Assembly (NCBI RefSeq): GCF_013378445.1
Contig: NZ_JABXYK010000012.1
Coordinates: 91,321 to 155,320 of the forward strand
Source: Mycoplana rhizolycopersici
Lineage (GTDB): Bacteria; Pseudomonadota; Alphaproteobacteria; Rhizobiales; Rhizobiaceae
Length of the DNA: 64,000 bases
Direction of reading: 5' to 3'
Shown: positions 47,748 through 56,849 of the stretch, piece by piece
Layout: every line of letters starts with the position of its first letter
Position numbering within the stretch: the first letter of the stretch is position 1
Notes under the pieces: model-generated
What the model was told of the DNA's origin: nothing
Databases searched by the model: none
What the model saw: the letters and a program-made list of their open reading frames with translations, nothing else
Made by a program: the position numbers and the translations under genes

Positions 47748-50300
47748 ATGCGTTTCAAGACATCTGGATTTGTCGCCTGCGCTCTGGGGATCGCGGCGAC
47801 ACTGGCGTTCCCGGCTGCGGGCAAAACCGCCGACGCCCAGACCACCGGCACGGTCGGCTCGCCGTCCGCGACGACCACGATAGACGGCAGGCAACTGCCT
47901 CCCCCCGATCCGGCCTTCGGCGGCGTCATCAAGGATGATGCTCTCAATTCGCAGGCCTGGTGGGCGCCGCGCATCGTGCCCCCGAAGGGGTCGCCCAACA
48001 TCTTGCTGATCATCACCGACGATGCCGGCTTCGGCGTTCCCAGCACATTTGGCGGGGTCATTCCGACGCCGGCCATGGACCGTATCGCCAACGAAGGGCT
48101 GCGCTTCAACAATGTTCACTCGACGGCCCTGTGTTCGCCCTCGCGTGCGGCCCTGATCACCGGGCGAAACCACCACTCCAGCGGCTTCGGCGTGATCTCG
48201 GAGCAGTCCACCGGCTTTCCGGGCTACAACAGCATCATCGGCAAGGACAAGGCCACCATCGGCCGCATCCTGCGCGACAACGGCTATTCCACCGCCTGGT
48301 TCGGCAAGGATCACAACACGCCCGCCTTTGAGGCCAGCCAGGCCGGCCCCTTCGACCAATGGCCGATTGGCATGGGGTTCGAGTATTTCTACGGATTCGT
48401 GGGCGGTGACGCCAACCAGTGGCAGCCCAATCTCTTTCGCAACACCACCCAGATCTATCCCTTCGAGGGGAAGCCCGGATGGAACCTCGTCACCGGCATG
48501 GCAGACGATGCCATCGCCTATCTCAATCGCCTGAACCAGACGCTGCCGGACAAGCCGTTCCTCGTCAAATATGCGCCCGGCGCCACCCACGCCCCGCATC
48601 ACCCGACGAAGGAATGGGTCGACAAGATCGCGGCGATGCATCTCTTCGACGACGGCTGGAACAAGCTTCGCGACCGCATCTTCGAGAACCAGAAGAAGCT
48701 CGGCGTCATCCCGCAGGATACCCAGCTTGCGCCGTGGCCGACCAGCGTGCTGAAGAACTGGGATGACCTGACGGCCGACGAGAAGAAGCTGTTCATCCGG
48801 CAGGCGGAAATCTTTGCCGCCTATGCCGCCTACAGCGACCACGAGATCGGCCGGGTCGTCCAGGCGATCTCCGATATGGGCAAGCTGGACGATACGCTGA
48901 TCATCTACATCAACGGCGACAACGGCACGAGTGCCGAGGGCGGCCCGCTCGGTACCCCGAACGAGGTCGCGTTCTTCAACGGCATCAACGACATGCCGGT
49001 TGCGGCGCAGATGAAATGGTACGATGTCTGGGGTACGGAGCAAACCTACAACCACATGTCGGCCGGCTGGTCCTGGGCTTTCAATACCCCGTTCAGCTGG
49101 TTCAAGCAGAATGCCTCGAAACTCGGCGGCATCGGGCAGAACATGGCCATCTCCTGGCCAGCACGCATCAAGGACAAGGGCGGGCTTAGGGAGCAGTTCA
49201 CGCATTTCATCGACGTCGTGCCGACCATCCTCGAAGTGACGGGCATTCCCGCGCCCGAGACCGTCGACGGCATACCGCAGTCGCCGATCGAAGGTACGAG
49301 CTTCGCCTACACCTTCGACCAGAGCAATGCCAAGGCCCCGTCGCGCCATGAGACGCAGTATTTCGAAATGCTCGGGCAGTGGGCGCTTTACAGCGATGGC
49401 TGGCTGCTGAGCACCCAAGTCAACCGTGCGCCGTGGGAAGCGTTCGGTCCTGCCAACCCGGACCCGCTCAACAACCAGACGCTGGAACTCTACAATCTGC
49501 AGGAGGATTTCAGCCAGTCGAGCAACATCGCCGACCAGAACCCGGACAAGGTCGCGCAGCTCAAAAAGCTGTTCATCGAGGAGGCGCGGAAGTACCAGGT
49601 ATTCCCCATGGATGCGTCTGTTGCGGCCCGCATGGTCGCGCCGCGCCCCAACATCACCGCGGGCCGGACGGAGTTCGTCTACACGCAGCCGATGGTCGGG
49701 CTGCCGCAGGGCGATTCGCCCTCCCTCCTCAACACGTCCTATTCCATCACCGCCGAGATCGACGTTCCAGACGGCGGTGCGGAGGGGATGATCCTCACTT
49801 CGGGCGGGCGCTTTGCCGGATACGGCTTCTATCTGCTCAAGGGCCGGCCGGTCTTCCTGTGGAACCTCGTCGACCTCAAGCGGGTCAAATGGGAAGGCCA
49901 GGACGCGCTTGCGCCCGGCAAGCACACCATCGAGTTCGACTTCAAATATGAAGGCCTCGGCATCGGCACGCTGGCCTACAACAACATGAGCGGCCTGGGC
50001 CAGCCTGGCGTCGGTACGCTCAAGGTCGACGGCAAGGTCGTCGATACCGAGCGCCTTGCCCATACGTTGCCGATGATCCTGCAGTGGGACGAAAGCTTCG
50101 ACATCGGCTCCGACACGCTGACCGGCGTGAACGATGACGATTACCAGCCACCGTTCGCATTGACCGCGACGCTCGACAGGCTGACGCTTAAGATCGACCG
50201 GCCGATCCTGTCCGAGGCGGATATCCAGCAGTTGCAGAACACGCAGGCGATCGCGGTGGATGGCAGGCCGATCCATCATCTGCAGCCCGCGCCGCATTGA
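47748..50300 (+). CDS. Exported arylsulfatase (formylglycine-dependent sulfatase)
   Basis: An 850-residue type I sulfatase, longer than the usual 500-550. A signal peptide covers about residues 1-30. The metal-binding DD is at 91-92 (LLIITDDAG), and the formylglycine motif is Cys129-S-P-S-Arg133, continuing AALITGR. Late active-site motifs include GDNGT and the His pair in THAPHHPTKEW. The C-terminal 200 residues (about 640-840) look like a beta-sandwich, lectin-like extension. It hydrolyses sulfate esters in the periplasm or outside once the cysteine is converted to formylglycine; no maturase gene is in the window. The ATG at 47748 begins MRFKTSGFVACALG. Confidence 0.9.
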   Translation: MRFKTSGFVACALGIAATLAFPAAGKTADAQTTGTVGSPSATTTIDGRQLPPPDPAFGGVIKDDALNSQAWWAPRIVPPKGSPNILLIITDDAGFGVPSTFGGVIPTPAMDRIANEGLRFNNVHSTALCSPSRAALITGRNHHSSGFGVISEQSTGFPGYNSIIGKDKATIGRILRDNGYSTAWFGKDHNTPAFEASQAGPFDQWPIGMGFEYFYGFVGGDANQWQPNLFRNTTQIYPFEGKPGWNLVTGMADDAIAYLNRLNQTLPDKPFLVKYAPGATHAPHHPTKEWVDKIAAMHLFDDGWNKLRDRIFENQKKLGVIPQDTQLAPWPTSVLKNWDDLTADEKKLFIRQAEIFAAYAAYSDHEIGRVVQAISDMGKLDDTLIIYINGDNGTSAEGGPLGTPNEVAFFNGINDMPVAAQMKWYDVWGTEQTYNHMSAGWSWAFNTPFSWFKQNASKLGGIGQNMAISWPARIKDKGGLREQFTHFIDVVPTILEVTGIPAPETVDGIPQSPIEGTSFAYTFDQSNAKAPSRHETQYFEMLGQWALYSDGWLLSTQVNRAPWEAFGPANPDPLNNQTLELYNLQEDFSQSSNIADQNPDKVAQLKKLFIEEARKYQVFPMDASVAARMVAPRPNITAGRTEFVYTQPMVGLPQGDSPSLLNTSYSITAEIDVPDGGAEGMILTSGGRFAGYGFYLLKGRPVFLWNLVDLKRVKWEGQDALAPGKHTIEFDFKYEGLGIGTLAYNNMSGLGQPGVGTLKVDGKVVDTERLAHTLPMILQWDESFDIGSDTLTGVNDDDYQPPFALTATLDRLTLKIDRPILSEADIQQLQNTQAIAVDGRPIHHLQPAPH

Positions 50301-50903
50301 TCGCCGCCTCGCAAGTCGCGGTTCAGCACGAACTCACGGTCCCATGCGTGAACGCGTTTCGCGTCCGACGGTGCGACGACGCAAAGGCGGGAACATCGCT
50401 TTGGCCCTTTGCACCTGACGTGTCAGTCAAGGTTATGATTTCACGGCGGAAATCTAAAACGTCGCCTGCAGCCGGGATTTCGTTCATCCCCGTGTCCTAT
50501 ATCCTGCCTATAATTCCCGTGTTCCGCTTTTGGATACACCGCGAGGCGTTGCGGCGAGGCGGAACCGGCGCCTGTTGCAGGGAAAGGACGCATGTCCCTT
50601 CAACAGGGGTTCGTAGAAAGGCCCTCCTCTGGGGACGGCGGAGCTTTCTGCTCCGAGTTGCGCCCCGGACGCGCCCGGGAGGCGCACAGGCCCGTCGCAG
50701 GACGGGAGCAGAAGGGCGAAGTTGCGGACAAAAACCGCCGAACGGGGCGCTGAAAGGTGCCACACTATTTTACTTCAGATGAGGCAGTTTCCAGCGCCCC
50801 GTCCGTACGACAGGCAGGTTCCAACCACGGCGGTGCCCCGCGCGTGGTGGCCGCGCATGTCGCCCTCTCCGCATTCGGCCGGTTGACAAACCGCCAAAGC
50901 TCT
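50301..50903. other. Long intergenic region with a structured, possibly repeated element
   Basis: Nothing here is convincingly coding. From about 50470 to 50800 it is GC-rich and full of short inverted repeats, beginning with a TATAAT box (CCTATATCCTGCCTATAATT, 50497-50516) and ending near an AT patch (ACACTATTTTACTTCAGATG). Two overlapping minus-strand frames of 85-88 codons span it, a pattern seen when a dispersed non-coding repeat happens to be open in several frames. It could be a dispersed repeat or a non-coding RNA. Confidence 0.35.
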
Positions 50904-50951
50904 TTACTGCACATGCGTTACTGCAACGTTGCAGTAACGCATGTGCAGTAA
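50904..50951. promoter_or_regulatory. Perfect 48-bp palindrome upstream of the beta-glucosidase
   Basis: All 24 base pairs around the centre (50927/50928) are symmetric. It is built from four copies of TTACTGCA or its complement: outer TTACTGCA at 50904, inner TTACTGCA at 50918, then TGCAGTAA at 50930 and at 50944. The centre CTGCAACGTTGCAG (50921-50934) is identical to the site at 44870. It ends 44 bp before the GH1 start. It reads as a compound operator for at least two, possibly three, dimers. Confidence 0.85.
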
Positions 50952-50995
50952 CGCAGCGCGTACGCTTCGAAACGCCCCAACCGACGGATTGCCGA

Positions 50996-52369
50996 ATGAC
51001 CGACATCAAGATCCTCTCCGACCGTTTCCCCGGCGATTTCGTCTTTGGCGTGGCGACCGCCGCATTCCAGATCGAGGGCGCGTCGAAGGCGGACGGGCGC
51101 AAGCCGTCGATCTGGGATGCCTTCTCCAACATGCCCGGCCGCGTCTTCGGCCGGCACAATGGCGATATTGCCTGCGACCACTACAACCGGCTGGACGAGG
51201 ATCTCGACCTGATCCAGACGCTCGGCGTCTCGGCCTACCGGTTTTCCATCGCCTGGCCGCGCGTCATCCCCGAGGGCACGGGACCGATCAACGAAAAGGG
51301 GCTCGATTTCTACGATCGCCTTGTCGACGGGCTGAAGACGCGGGACATCAAGGCGTTTGCCACGCTCTACCACTGGGACCTGCCGCTGGCGCTGATGGGC
51401 GAGGGCGGCTGGACCGCGCGGCAGACGGCGCATGCCTTCCAGCGCTATGCCAAGACGATCGCCGACCGCCTCGGCGACCGGCTCGATGCCGTCGCCACCT
51501 TCAACGAGCCGTGGTGCTCGGTCTGGCTCAGCCACCTCTATGGCATCCACGCGCCGGGAGAGCGCAACATGGACGCGGCCCTGCACGCGCTGCACTTCAC
51601 CAACCTGGCGCACGGCCTCGGGGTCGCTTCGATCCGTTCCGAGCGGCCGGAACTGCCGGTGGGGCTCGTGCTCAACGCGCACCAGACCTATCCCGGCTCC
51701 GAACGGCCGGACGACCTTGCCGCCGAGCGGCGCGCCTTCGATTTTCACAACGGCGTCTTCTTCGGCCCGGTCTTCGAGGGCGCCTGTCCCGAAAGCTTCA
51801 TGAGCGCGCTCGGTCATCGCATGCCGCAGATCGAGCCAGGCGACATGGAGACGATCCACCAGCCGCTCGACTGGTGGGGACTGAACTACTACACCCCGAT
51901 GCGGGTGGTGGCCGATCCGGCAACGGATGCGGAATTTCCGGCGACGCTGCCGGCCTCGGCCGTTGCGGAGGTCAAGACCGATATCGGCTGGGAGGTCCAT
52001 GCCCCGGCGCTCGGCGATCTGATCCGCCGGCTGAATGCCGCCTACAGGCTTCCCGAGTGCTACATTACCGAGAACGGCGCCTGCTACAACATGGATGTCG
52101 AGGACGGCATCGTCGACGATCAACCGCGACTCGACTACATCGCCGAGCACCTTGACGTCACTGCCGCCCTGATCGGCGAAGGCTATCCGATGCGCGGCTA
52201 TTTCGCCTGGAGCCTGATGGACAACTTCGAATGGGCGGAGGGCTATCGCATGCGCTTCGGCATCGTCCATGTCGACTACGACACGCAGGTCCGGACGATC
52301 AAGAAGAGTGGCCACTGGTACAAGGCACTCGCAGAGCAGTTTCCCAGGGGCAACCACAAAGCGCTGTGA
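50996..52369 (+). CDS. Beta-glucosidase, glycoside hydrolase family 1
   Basis: A 457-residue GH1 enzyme of normal length. The acid/base Glu171 lies in TFNEPW and the nucleophile Glu359 in ITENG; the N-terminal signature FVFGVATAAFQIEGA is at residues 16-30. No signal peptide, so it acts on imported beta-glucosides in the cytoplasm. The ATG at 50996 has only a weak ribosome site. Control through the adjacent 48-bp palindrome is likely, shared with the isomerase / Gfo-Idh operon. It is convergent with trhO. Confidence 0.93.
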   Translation: MTDIKILSDRFPGDFVFGVATAAFQIEGASKADGRKPSIWDAFSNMPGRVFGRHNGDIACDHYNRLDEDLDLIQTLGVSAYRFSIAWPRVIPEGTGPINEKGLDFYDRLVDGLKTRDIKAFATLYHWDLPLALMGEGGWTARQTAHAFQRYAKTIADRLGDRLDAVATFNEPWCSVWLSHLYGIHAPGERNMDAALHALHFTNLAHGLGVASIRSERPELPVGLVLNAHQTYPGSERPDDLAAERRAFDFHNGVFFGPVFEGACPESFMSALGHRMPQIEPGDMETIHQPLDWWGLNYYTPMRVVADPATDAEFPATLPASAVAEVKTDIGWEVHAPALGDLIRRLNAAYRLPECYITENGACYNMDVEDGIVDDQPRLDYIAEHLDVTAALIGEGYPMRGYFAWSLMDNFEWAEGYRMRFGIVHVDYDTQVRTIKKSGHWYKALAEQFPRGNHKAL

Positions 52370-52481
52370 GATGCCGTCGCATTGGAACGACCAATTTCGA
52401 TGAGAACGCGGCTTTCGGTGAACGCCGCTGCAGGCGTCGGCCGGCGATCCCGGCCTCCCAAGCATGACGTCCGTCATTGAC

Positions 52482-52510
52482 GATACCGGCGGCGAGCGTT
52501 CGCCGGTATC
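52482..52510. terminator. Hairpin between the convergent GH1 and trhO genes
   Basis: Stem GATACCGGCG / CGCCGGTATC with a nine-base loop. There is no strong T-run on either side; it is placed to end both transcripts. Confidence 0.5.
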
Positions 52511-52560
52511 CGCTTTCCGGTTGCCCGCGTGTGCGAACAGCGGCGGGTATCAGGTCCCGA

Positions 52561-53505
52561 TCAGCTTCCGAGATGCTTTTCGCCGCGCTTTCTCGCAAGG
52601 TCCATCTGCTTCTGGCGCTGGCGGAAGCGCGCCCGATCCTCGTCGCTGCGCGTCTCGAAGCAATGCGGGCAGGAGACGCCCGCCTCGAAGGTGGGGGCAG
52701 TGACGTCCTCGGCGGTCAACGGCTGGCGGCAGGCCCGGCAAAGCGTATGCTCGCCTTCCTGCAGGCCATGGGTGACCGAGACGCGCTCGTCGAAGACGAA
52801 GCAGGCGCCTTCCCAGAGGCTTTCCTCCGCCGGCACTTCCTCCAGATATTTCAGGATGCCGCCCTTGAGGTGATAGACCTCGTCGAAGCCCTGCTCCTTC
52901 ATGAAGGCCGTCGCCTTCTCGCAGCGGATGCCGCCGGTGCAGTACATGGCGATCTTCGGCTTGTTGTGCAGCCCGGTGTGGTTGCGCACCCAATCGGGAA
53001 ACTCGCGGAAGGTCTTGGTCTGCGGGTCTACCGCGCCCTTGAAGACGCCGATCGCGGTCTCGTAGTCGTTGCGGGTGTCGATGAGGATCGTGCCGGGGTC
53101 GGAGATCAGCGCGTTCCAGTCCTTCGGCTCGACATAGGTGCCGACAACCCGGTTCGGGTCGATGTTCTCGACCCCCATGGTGACGATTTCCTTCTTCAGC
53201 CGCACCTTCATGCGCAGGAACGGCATGTCGGCGGCGTGGCTTTCCTTGTGCTCCAGACCTGCGAACTCCGGTTGCGCACGCAGGTAGGCGAGCACCGTCC
53301 GGATGCCGTCCGCCGGGCCGGCGATGGTGCCGTTGATGCCCTCATGGGCCAGCAGCAGCGTGCCGCGCACGCCGTTTTCCTCGCATAGCGCCTGCAACGG
53401 CGCGCGCAGTTCGGCAAAGCGCGGCACGGAAACGAAGTGATAGAGGGCCGCAACGAGGAAGGGTTCCCCGGCAGGCCGCGACGATTTGGTCTGGAGTTCG
53501 CTCAT
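52561..53505 (-). CDS. trhO: tRNA uridine(34) hydroxylase (rhodanese family, YceA/TrhO)
   Basis: A 314-residue protein: an N-terminal acylphosphatase-like domain ([20 protein letters not shown]), then a rhodanese domain with active Cys189 in [12 protein letters not shown], and a C-terminal Cys-rich tail ([16 protein letters not shown]) that may bind a metal. Known members hydroxylate U34 of certain tRNAs in an oxygen-independent reaction. The ATG at 53505 starts MSELQTKSS. Single gene. Confidence 0.92.
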   Translation of the reverse strand: MSELQTKSSRPAGEPFLVAALYHFVSVPRFAELRAPLQALCEENGVRGTLLLAHEGINGTIAGPADGIRTVLAYLRAQPEFAGLEHKESHAADMPFLRMKVRLKKEIVTMGVENIDPNRVVGTYVEPKDWNALISDPGTILIDTRNDYETAIGVFKGAVDPQTKTFREFPDWVRNHTGLHNKPKIAMYCTGGIRCEKATAFMKEQGFDEVYHLKGGILKYLEEVPAEESLWEGACFVFDERVSVTHGLQEGEHTLCRACRQPLTAEDVTAPTFEAGVSCPHCFETRSDEDRARFRQRQKQMDLARKRGEKHLGS

Positions 53506-53622
53506 GCGGGCTGAAATACAGCTTTGCGCGTTGGCGCGCAATTGTGTGCGTGCCGATGCCGGCCGTGGCCCGTCTGCGGCAAATCGTCAAGTCGCTCTGA
53601 GGGCGCTCCCGGGGGCCGCTCG

Positions 53623-54525
53623 TCAGGCCGCGTGCCGCCAGAGGAGTTCGATGCGCCCGGCGTCCGCCCGCGCGTTTTCGGGAAACAGCAGTCCGGCAAG
53701 CGGCAGCGCTTCCGAGCGGAGCCTGTCGCCTTCGGCAATCATGACGGCAATCAGGTGCGCGAGGTCCTTGGGCGAGCCGAGCTCGTCATGATGAGTGTCG
53801 GCGAAAGCCGTCAGAAGCGCGATATCCTGGTTCTCGCCCAGCAAGGTGACAAGCCGCCGGGCCTGCTGGCGGGTCCCGCCGAGTGCGGCCGGCCAGGCTT
53901 CCGCCAGGAACCGGCAGTGCACCCAGCGATCCTGCGTGCGCTTGCGCAGGGTGTGAAAGCTCTCGGGATCGCCGGCCTGCCGCGCTTCAACCAGCGCATG
54001 CGCAGCCTTGCGGCCGGTCCTGCGCCAGCCGTTGCCCAGAATCTCGGCCGCGCGTTTATGACTGCAGGAAAGGCTGAAGTCATGTACGGCGGCAAGCGCG
54101 TCGTCGCAAAGGGCGACTGCCCTCTCGATCAGCTCATCCGTCGCCTGATCCTTGGCGATCGCGTTGCGTCGCGCCTCCAGCTTTGCATGGATCCGCTCCA
54201 GCGCCATGCGCTCCTCCACGGTCGAGGACGCGCCCGTCAGCCTGCGGGCCGTCTCGACAAGCGAGGTCGCATCCCTTGTCGATGCGAGGCTACGGCCGAG
54301 CGTGCCGATGCGTTCGTTCTCGCGCTTCTGGAACCGTTTGTCAGCGCTTGCCACGAGCCGGTAAAGGCTCCTGATGCGCTTGAATTTCTTGCGGGCAGCG
54401 TGAATGGCCTCGTGCGGCCCGTCCGGCTGCTGCTCAAGGGCGCACCGCGCCTTCTTGAGATAGCTGGAGGCGACGCGGCGGATTTCGTCTTCGAGCGGCC
54501 TATCCGCTTTGAGTGTGAGGCTCAT
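53623..54525 (-). CDS. CHAD domain protein
   Basis: A 300-residue all-alpha CHAD domain protein. The conserved basic, histidine-containing motif HEAIHAARKKFKRIRSLYRL near residues 38-57 and its C-terminal counterpart ESFHTLRKRTQDRWVHCRFL near 189-208 are typical. CHAD domains bind polyphosphate and usually accompany CYTH triphosphatases. Here the CYTH gene lies immediately upstream but is interrupted, and its reading frame would overlap the CHAD start by 26 bases. Confidence 0.9.
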   Translation of the reverse strand: MSLTLKADRPLEDEIRRVASSYLKKARCALEQQPDGPHEAIHAARKKFKRIRSLYRLVASADKRFQKRENERIGTLGRSLASTRDATSLVETARRLTGASSTVEERMALERIHAKLEARRNAIAKDQATDELIERAVALCDDALAAVHDFSLSCSHKRAAEILGNGWRRTGRKAAHALVEARQAGDPESFHTLRKRTQDRWVHCRFLAEAWPAALGGTRQQARRLVTLLGENQDIALLTAFADTHHDELGSPKDLAHLIAVMIAEGDRLRSEALPLAGLLFPENARADAGRIELLWRHAA

Positions 54526-54997
54526 GAAACGACGTGATCGCTCCCTTGGACAAGGCCATGGCCTGGTTGGAATAGCGGAAGTCGCCTGTCACTTCGCGTC
54601 CGACCCAATCGGGAATCTCGGGCCGGTCGGCAGCACTTTCCAATTCCACTTCTGCGACGACGAGCCCGCTGTAGCGTCCGCCTTAGACGTCGATCTCCCA
54701 GACGAAGCCCTTGTACTCGATCCGGTAGCGAACCTTCTCCAGGACCGCGCCCATGGCCTGGTCCAGCATTTCGGCCGCGACCTCGGGGCAAATGTCGAAC
54801 TCGTATTCGTCGCGCTCGAGCGCCGACTGTCCGATCTTCAGGGTCAGGCATGCGCGCCCGTCGCCGTAGAGCCTTACCCTCAGCGAACGGTCGTCCATCG
54901 TTGCCAGATAGCCTTGCTTGATGGATTCACCCGCGTCGGCCAGAAGCCGCCACCGCTTGCCGGATACCAGAAATTTTCTTTCGATCTCCTTGGCCAT
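54500..54997 (-). pseudogene. CYTH domain protein (class IV cyclase / triphosphatase fold) with in-frame stop
   Basis: From the ATG at 54997 the frame reads MAKEIERKFLV, the canonical CYTH ExExK opening, and continues through RLYGDGRACLTLKIG and VRYRIEYKGFVWEIDV. Codon 105 is TAA (54685-54683). Beyond it the same frame is open for 60 codons with good family sequence (YSGLVVAEVELES, then WVGREVTGDFRYSN), ending at TAG (54502-54500) inside CHAD. No frameshift is needed. CYTH proteins of this type are about 155-165 residues, so the stop removes the last third, including VVAEVELE, which normally carries active-site acidic residues. Options are a recent nonsense mutation, a sequencing error, or readthrough. 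Confidence 0.85.
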
Positions 54998-55207
54998 GCC
55001 ACCCGCTTTCGCATTGTGGATAGTCGGTTGAGCCAACACTACACCATGGACGGTTGGTGGCAAGGCGCGAAAGGCCGGGGCCTCCTCGCAGCCTCGTCAG
55101 CCGCGCCGCAAGGGATAGTGCGACCGGAAAGCAAGGGCTTTCTTCTCGACACGGGCGGCCGGAGGGAGTATTTCAGCGCCACATTCAATCGTTTTAAGGG
55201 TGCGCCG

Positions 55208-55846
55208 ATGGCTGACAAAACCGAAAAGCTTCTGTCCGTGCTGAAACTCCAGCCGGTGGTTCCGGTCCTGATCATCGACGATGCCGCCACCGCGGTGCCA
55301 CTGGCGCGTGCGCTCGTGGCCGGCGGCCTCAAGGCGATCGAGATCACGCTTCGCACCCCGGCTGCGCTGGAAGCGATCCGGCTGGTCGCCAACGAGGTGG
55401 AAGGGGCGGTCGCCGGCGCCGGCACGATCCTGAACGCGGCCCAGTTCGATCAGGCGGTCGAGGCAGGCTCGCAGTTCATCGTCAGCCCCGGCACGACGCA
55501 GGAACTGCTGGATGCCGCCTCTGCGTCTTCCGTGCCGCTCCTGCCCGGTGCTGCGACGGCCAGCGAGGTGATGGCCTTGCGCGATGAAGGCTACGAGGTG
55601 CTGAAATTCTTCCCGGCCGAGCAGGCCGGCGGCGCCAGCTACCTCAAGGCACTGTCGTCTCCGCTCGCCGGCACGCTGTTTTGCCCGACCGGCGGCATCT
55701 CGCTTGCAAACGCCAAGGACTATCTCTCGCTGCCGAACGTCATCTGCGTCGGCGGCTCCTGGGTCGCGCCGAAGGAACTGGTCGCCAGGGGCGACTGGGC
55801 CGGCATCACGAAGCTTGCAGCGGAAGCCGCCGGCCTGAAGGGCTGA
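55208..55846 (+). CDS. eda: 2-dehydro-3-deoxyphosphogluconate (KDPG) aldolase
   Basis: A 212-residue Eda. Catalytic Glu45 is in KAIEITLRTP and the Schiff-base Lys133 in VLKFFPAEQAGG; CPTGGISLANA and VGGSWVAP are further hallmarks. It cleaves KDPG to pyruvate and glyceraldehyde 3-phosphate, the last Entner-Doudoroff step, the main glucose route in rhizobia. The ATG at 55208 (MADKTEKLLSV) is chosen by homology; a longer open frame upstream is antisense to CYTH. edd is not in the window. A terminator follows. Confidence 0.94.
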   Translation: MADKTEKLLSVLKLQPVVPVLIIDDAATAVPLARALVAGGLKAIEITLRTPAALEAIRLVANEVEGAVAGAGTILNAAQFDQAVEAGSQFIVSPGTTQELLDAASASSVPLLPGAATASEVMALRDEGYEVLKFFPAEQAGGASYLKALSSPLAGTLFCPTGGISLANAKDYLSLPNVICVGGSWVAPKELVARGDWAGITKLAAEAAGLKG

Positions 55847-55878
55847 ACGCCCGACGTCCGAGGCAGCGATCAACGACC

Positions 55879-55914
55879 ATCGCCGTCCGGTTCCGCCGGG
55901 CGGCGATTTCTTTT
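55879..55914 (+). terminator. Rho-independent terminator of eda
   Basis: A 12-bp stem beginning ATCGCCG and ending CGGCGAT around a TTCCG loop, followed by TTCTTTT, 32 bp past the stop. Confidence 0.85.
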
Positions 55915-55993
55915 CCTGCAAGCAGTGTTTGTATTCCCGCGGTCGCATTCCTATGTCTCACTCCGATATCATCACGGCAAGGGAGAGAATGCG

Positions 55994-56710
55994 ATGTTTG
56001 ATGCGAAGAAGTTGCTGGATCAGTTTCTCGGATCGCAGATTCCCGGTGCCGGGGGCACCGTGCGCGATCGGGCCGGTCAGGTCGGGCAGATGGCCAAGGA
56101 CAATCCGCTGGCGGCGGGCGCCATTGCCGGCATCCTGCTCGGCACGAGCGGCGGCCGGCAGGTCGCAGGCAGCGCGCTGAAGCTCGGCGGGCTCGCCGCA
56201 ATCGCGGGCCTGGGGTATCAGGCCTACAAGAACTACAAGAACGGCCAGTCTCCGGCCGATGCCGCCCAGGCGGCGCCAAAGGAACCCGAACTGCTGCCGC
56301 CGCCCTCGAATTCGGGGTTTGCGACCGAGACCGTCAGCGACGATTTCGCCCTGACGCTGGTGCGGGCGATGATCGCCGCCTCCCGCGCCGACGGCCACAT
56401 CGACGACGCCGAACGCGCGCACATCGCCGACAAGCTCAAGGTCTCGGGCATCGGCGGCGACATGGCCTCCTTCCTCGAACAGGAGCTTGCCAACCCGGTC
56501 GATCTCGACAGCATCGTCGCAGCTGCAAAGACCGAGGAGCAGCGCGTCGAGCTCTACACCGCCTCACGGCTGACGATCGAGCCAAACAGCCGTGCCGAGC
56601 GTGGCTATCTCGACCTGCTCGCCGGCCGGCTGGCCCTGCCGGACGCGCTGGTCGATCATATCGAGGCGACGGTATCCTCTGCAAAGGCCCCCGCCGGCCC
56701 CTGGGCCTGA
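55994..56710 (+). CDS. DUF533 / TerB-like (YebE family) inner-membrane protein
   Basis: A 238-residue protein. An N-terminal segment FDAKKLLDQFLGSQIPG is followed by one glycine-rich hydrophobic stretch (about 40-75, AAGAIAGILLGTSGGRQVAG), a Pro-rich linker, and a C-terminal all-helical TerB-like domain from about residue 115 with ASRADGHIDDAERAHI, a conserved acidic, potentially metal-binding motif. The family is widespread and uncharacterised. AAGGGAGAG precedes the ATG. Confidence 0.85.
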   Translation: MFDAKKLLDQFLGSQIPGAGGTVRDRAGQVGQMAKDNPLAAGAIAGILLGTSGGRQVAGSALKLGGLAAIAGLGYQAYKNYKNGQSPADAAQAAPKEPELLPPPSNSGFATETVSDDFALTLVRAMIAASRADGHIDDAERAHIADKLKVSGIGGDMASFLEQELANPVDLDSIVAAAKTEEQRVELYTASRLTIEPNSRAERGYLDLLAGRLALPDALVDHIEATVSSAKAPAGPWA

Positions 56711-56849
56711 TCGGATCCATCACCACTTTGCATTTGTCTGCGGACGCACCCTGTCCTATGGCTTTACTGCACCCGGCAGCGCAATGCCGGGAGCATGTGC
56801 GCCTGCCCGCCCTGCGGCGGCGCGACGGCATCGGCTAGGGGAGGTTTGA

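Noticed and set aside
47700..50297. 865-codon minus-strand open frame over the arylsulfatase
   Set aside because: Antisense shadow; the plus strand has a complete sulfatase with signal peptide and active-site motifs.
50497..50765. Two small overlapping minus-strand ORFs upstream of GH1
   Set aside because: No ribosome sites, two frames open over the same DNA, dense inverted repeats; a repeat or RNA is likelier.
54522..54851. Separate 109-codon minus-strand gene after the CYTH stop
   Set aside because: It is in a different frame from CYTH and is Arg-rich and featureless; the true continuation is in the CYTH frame.
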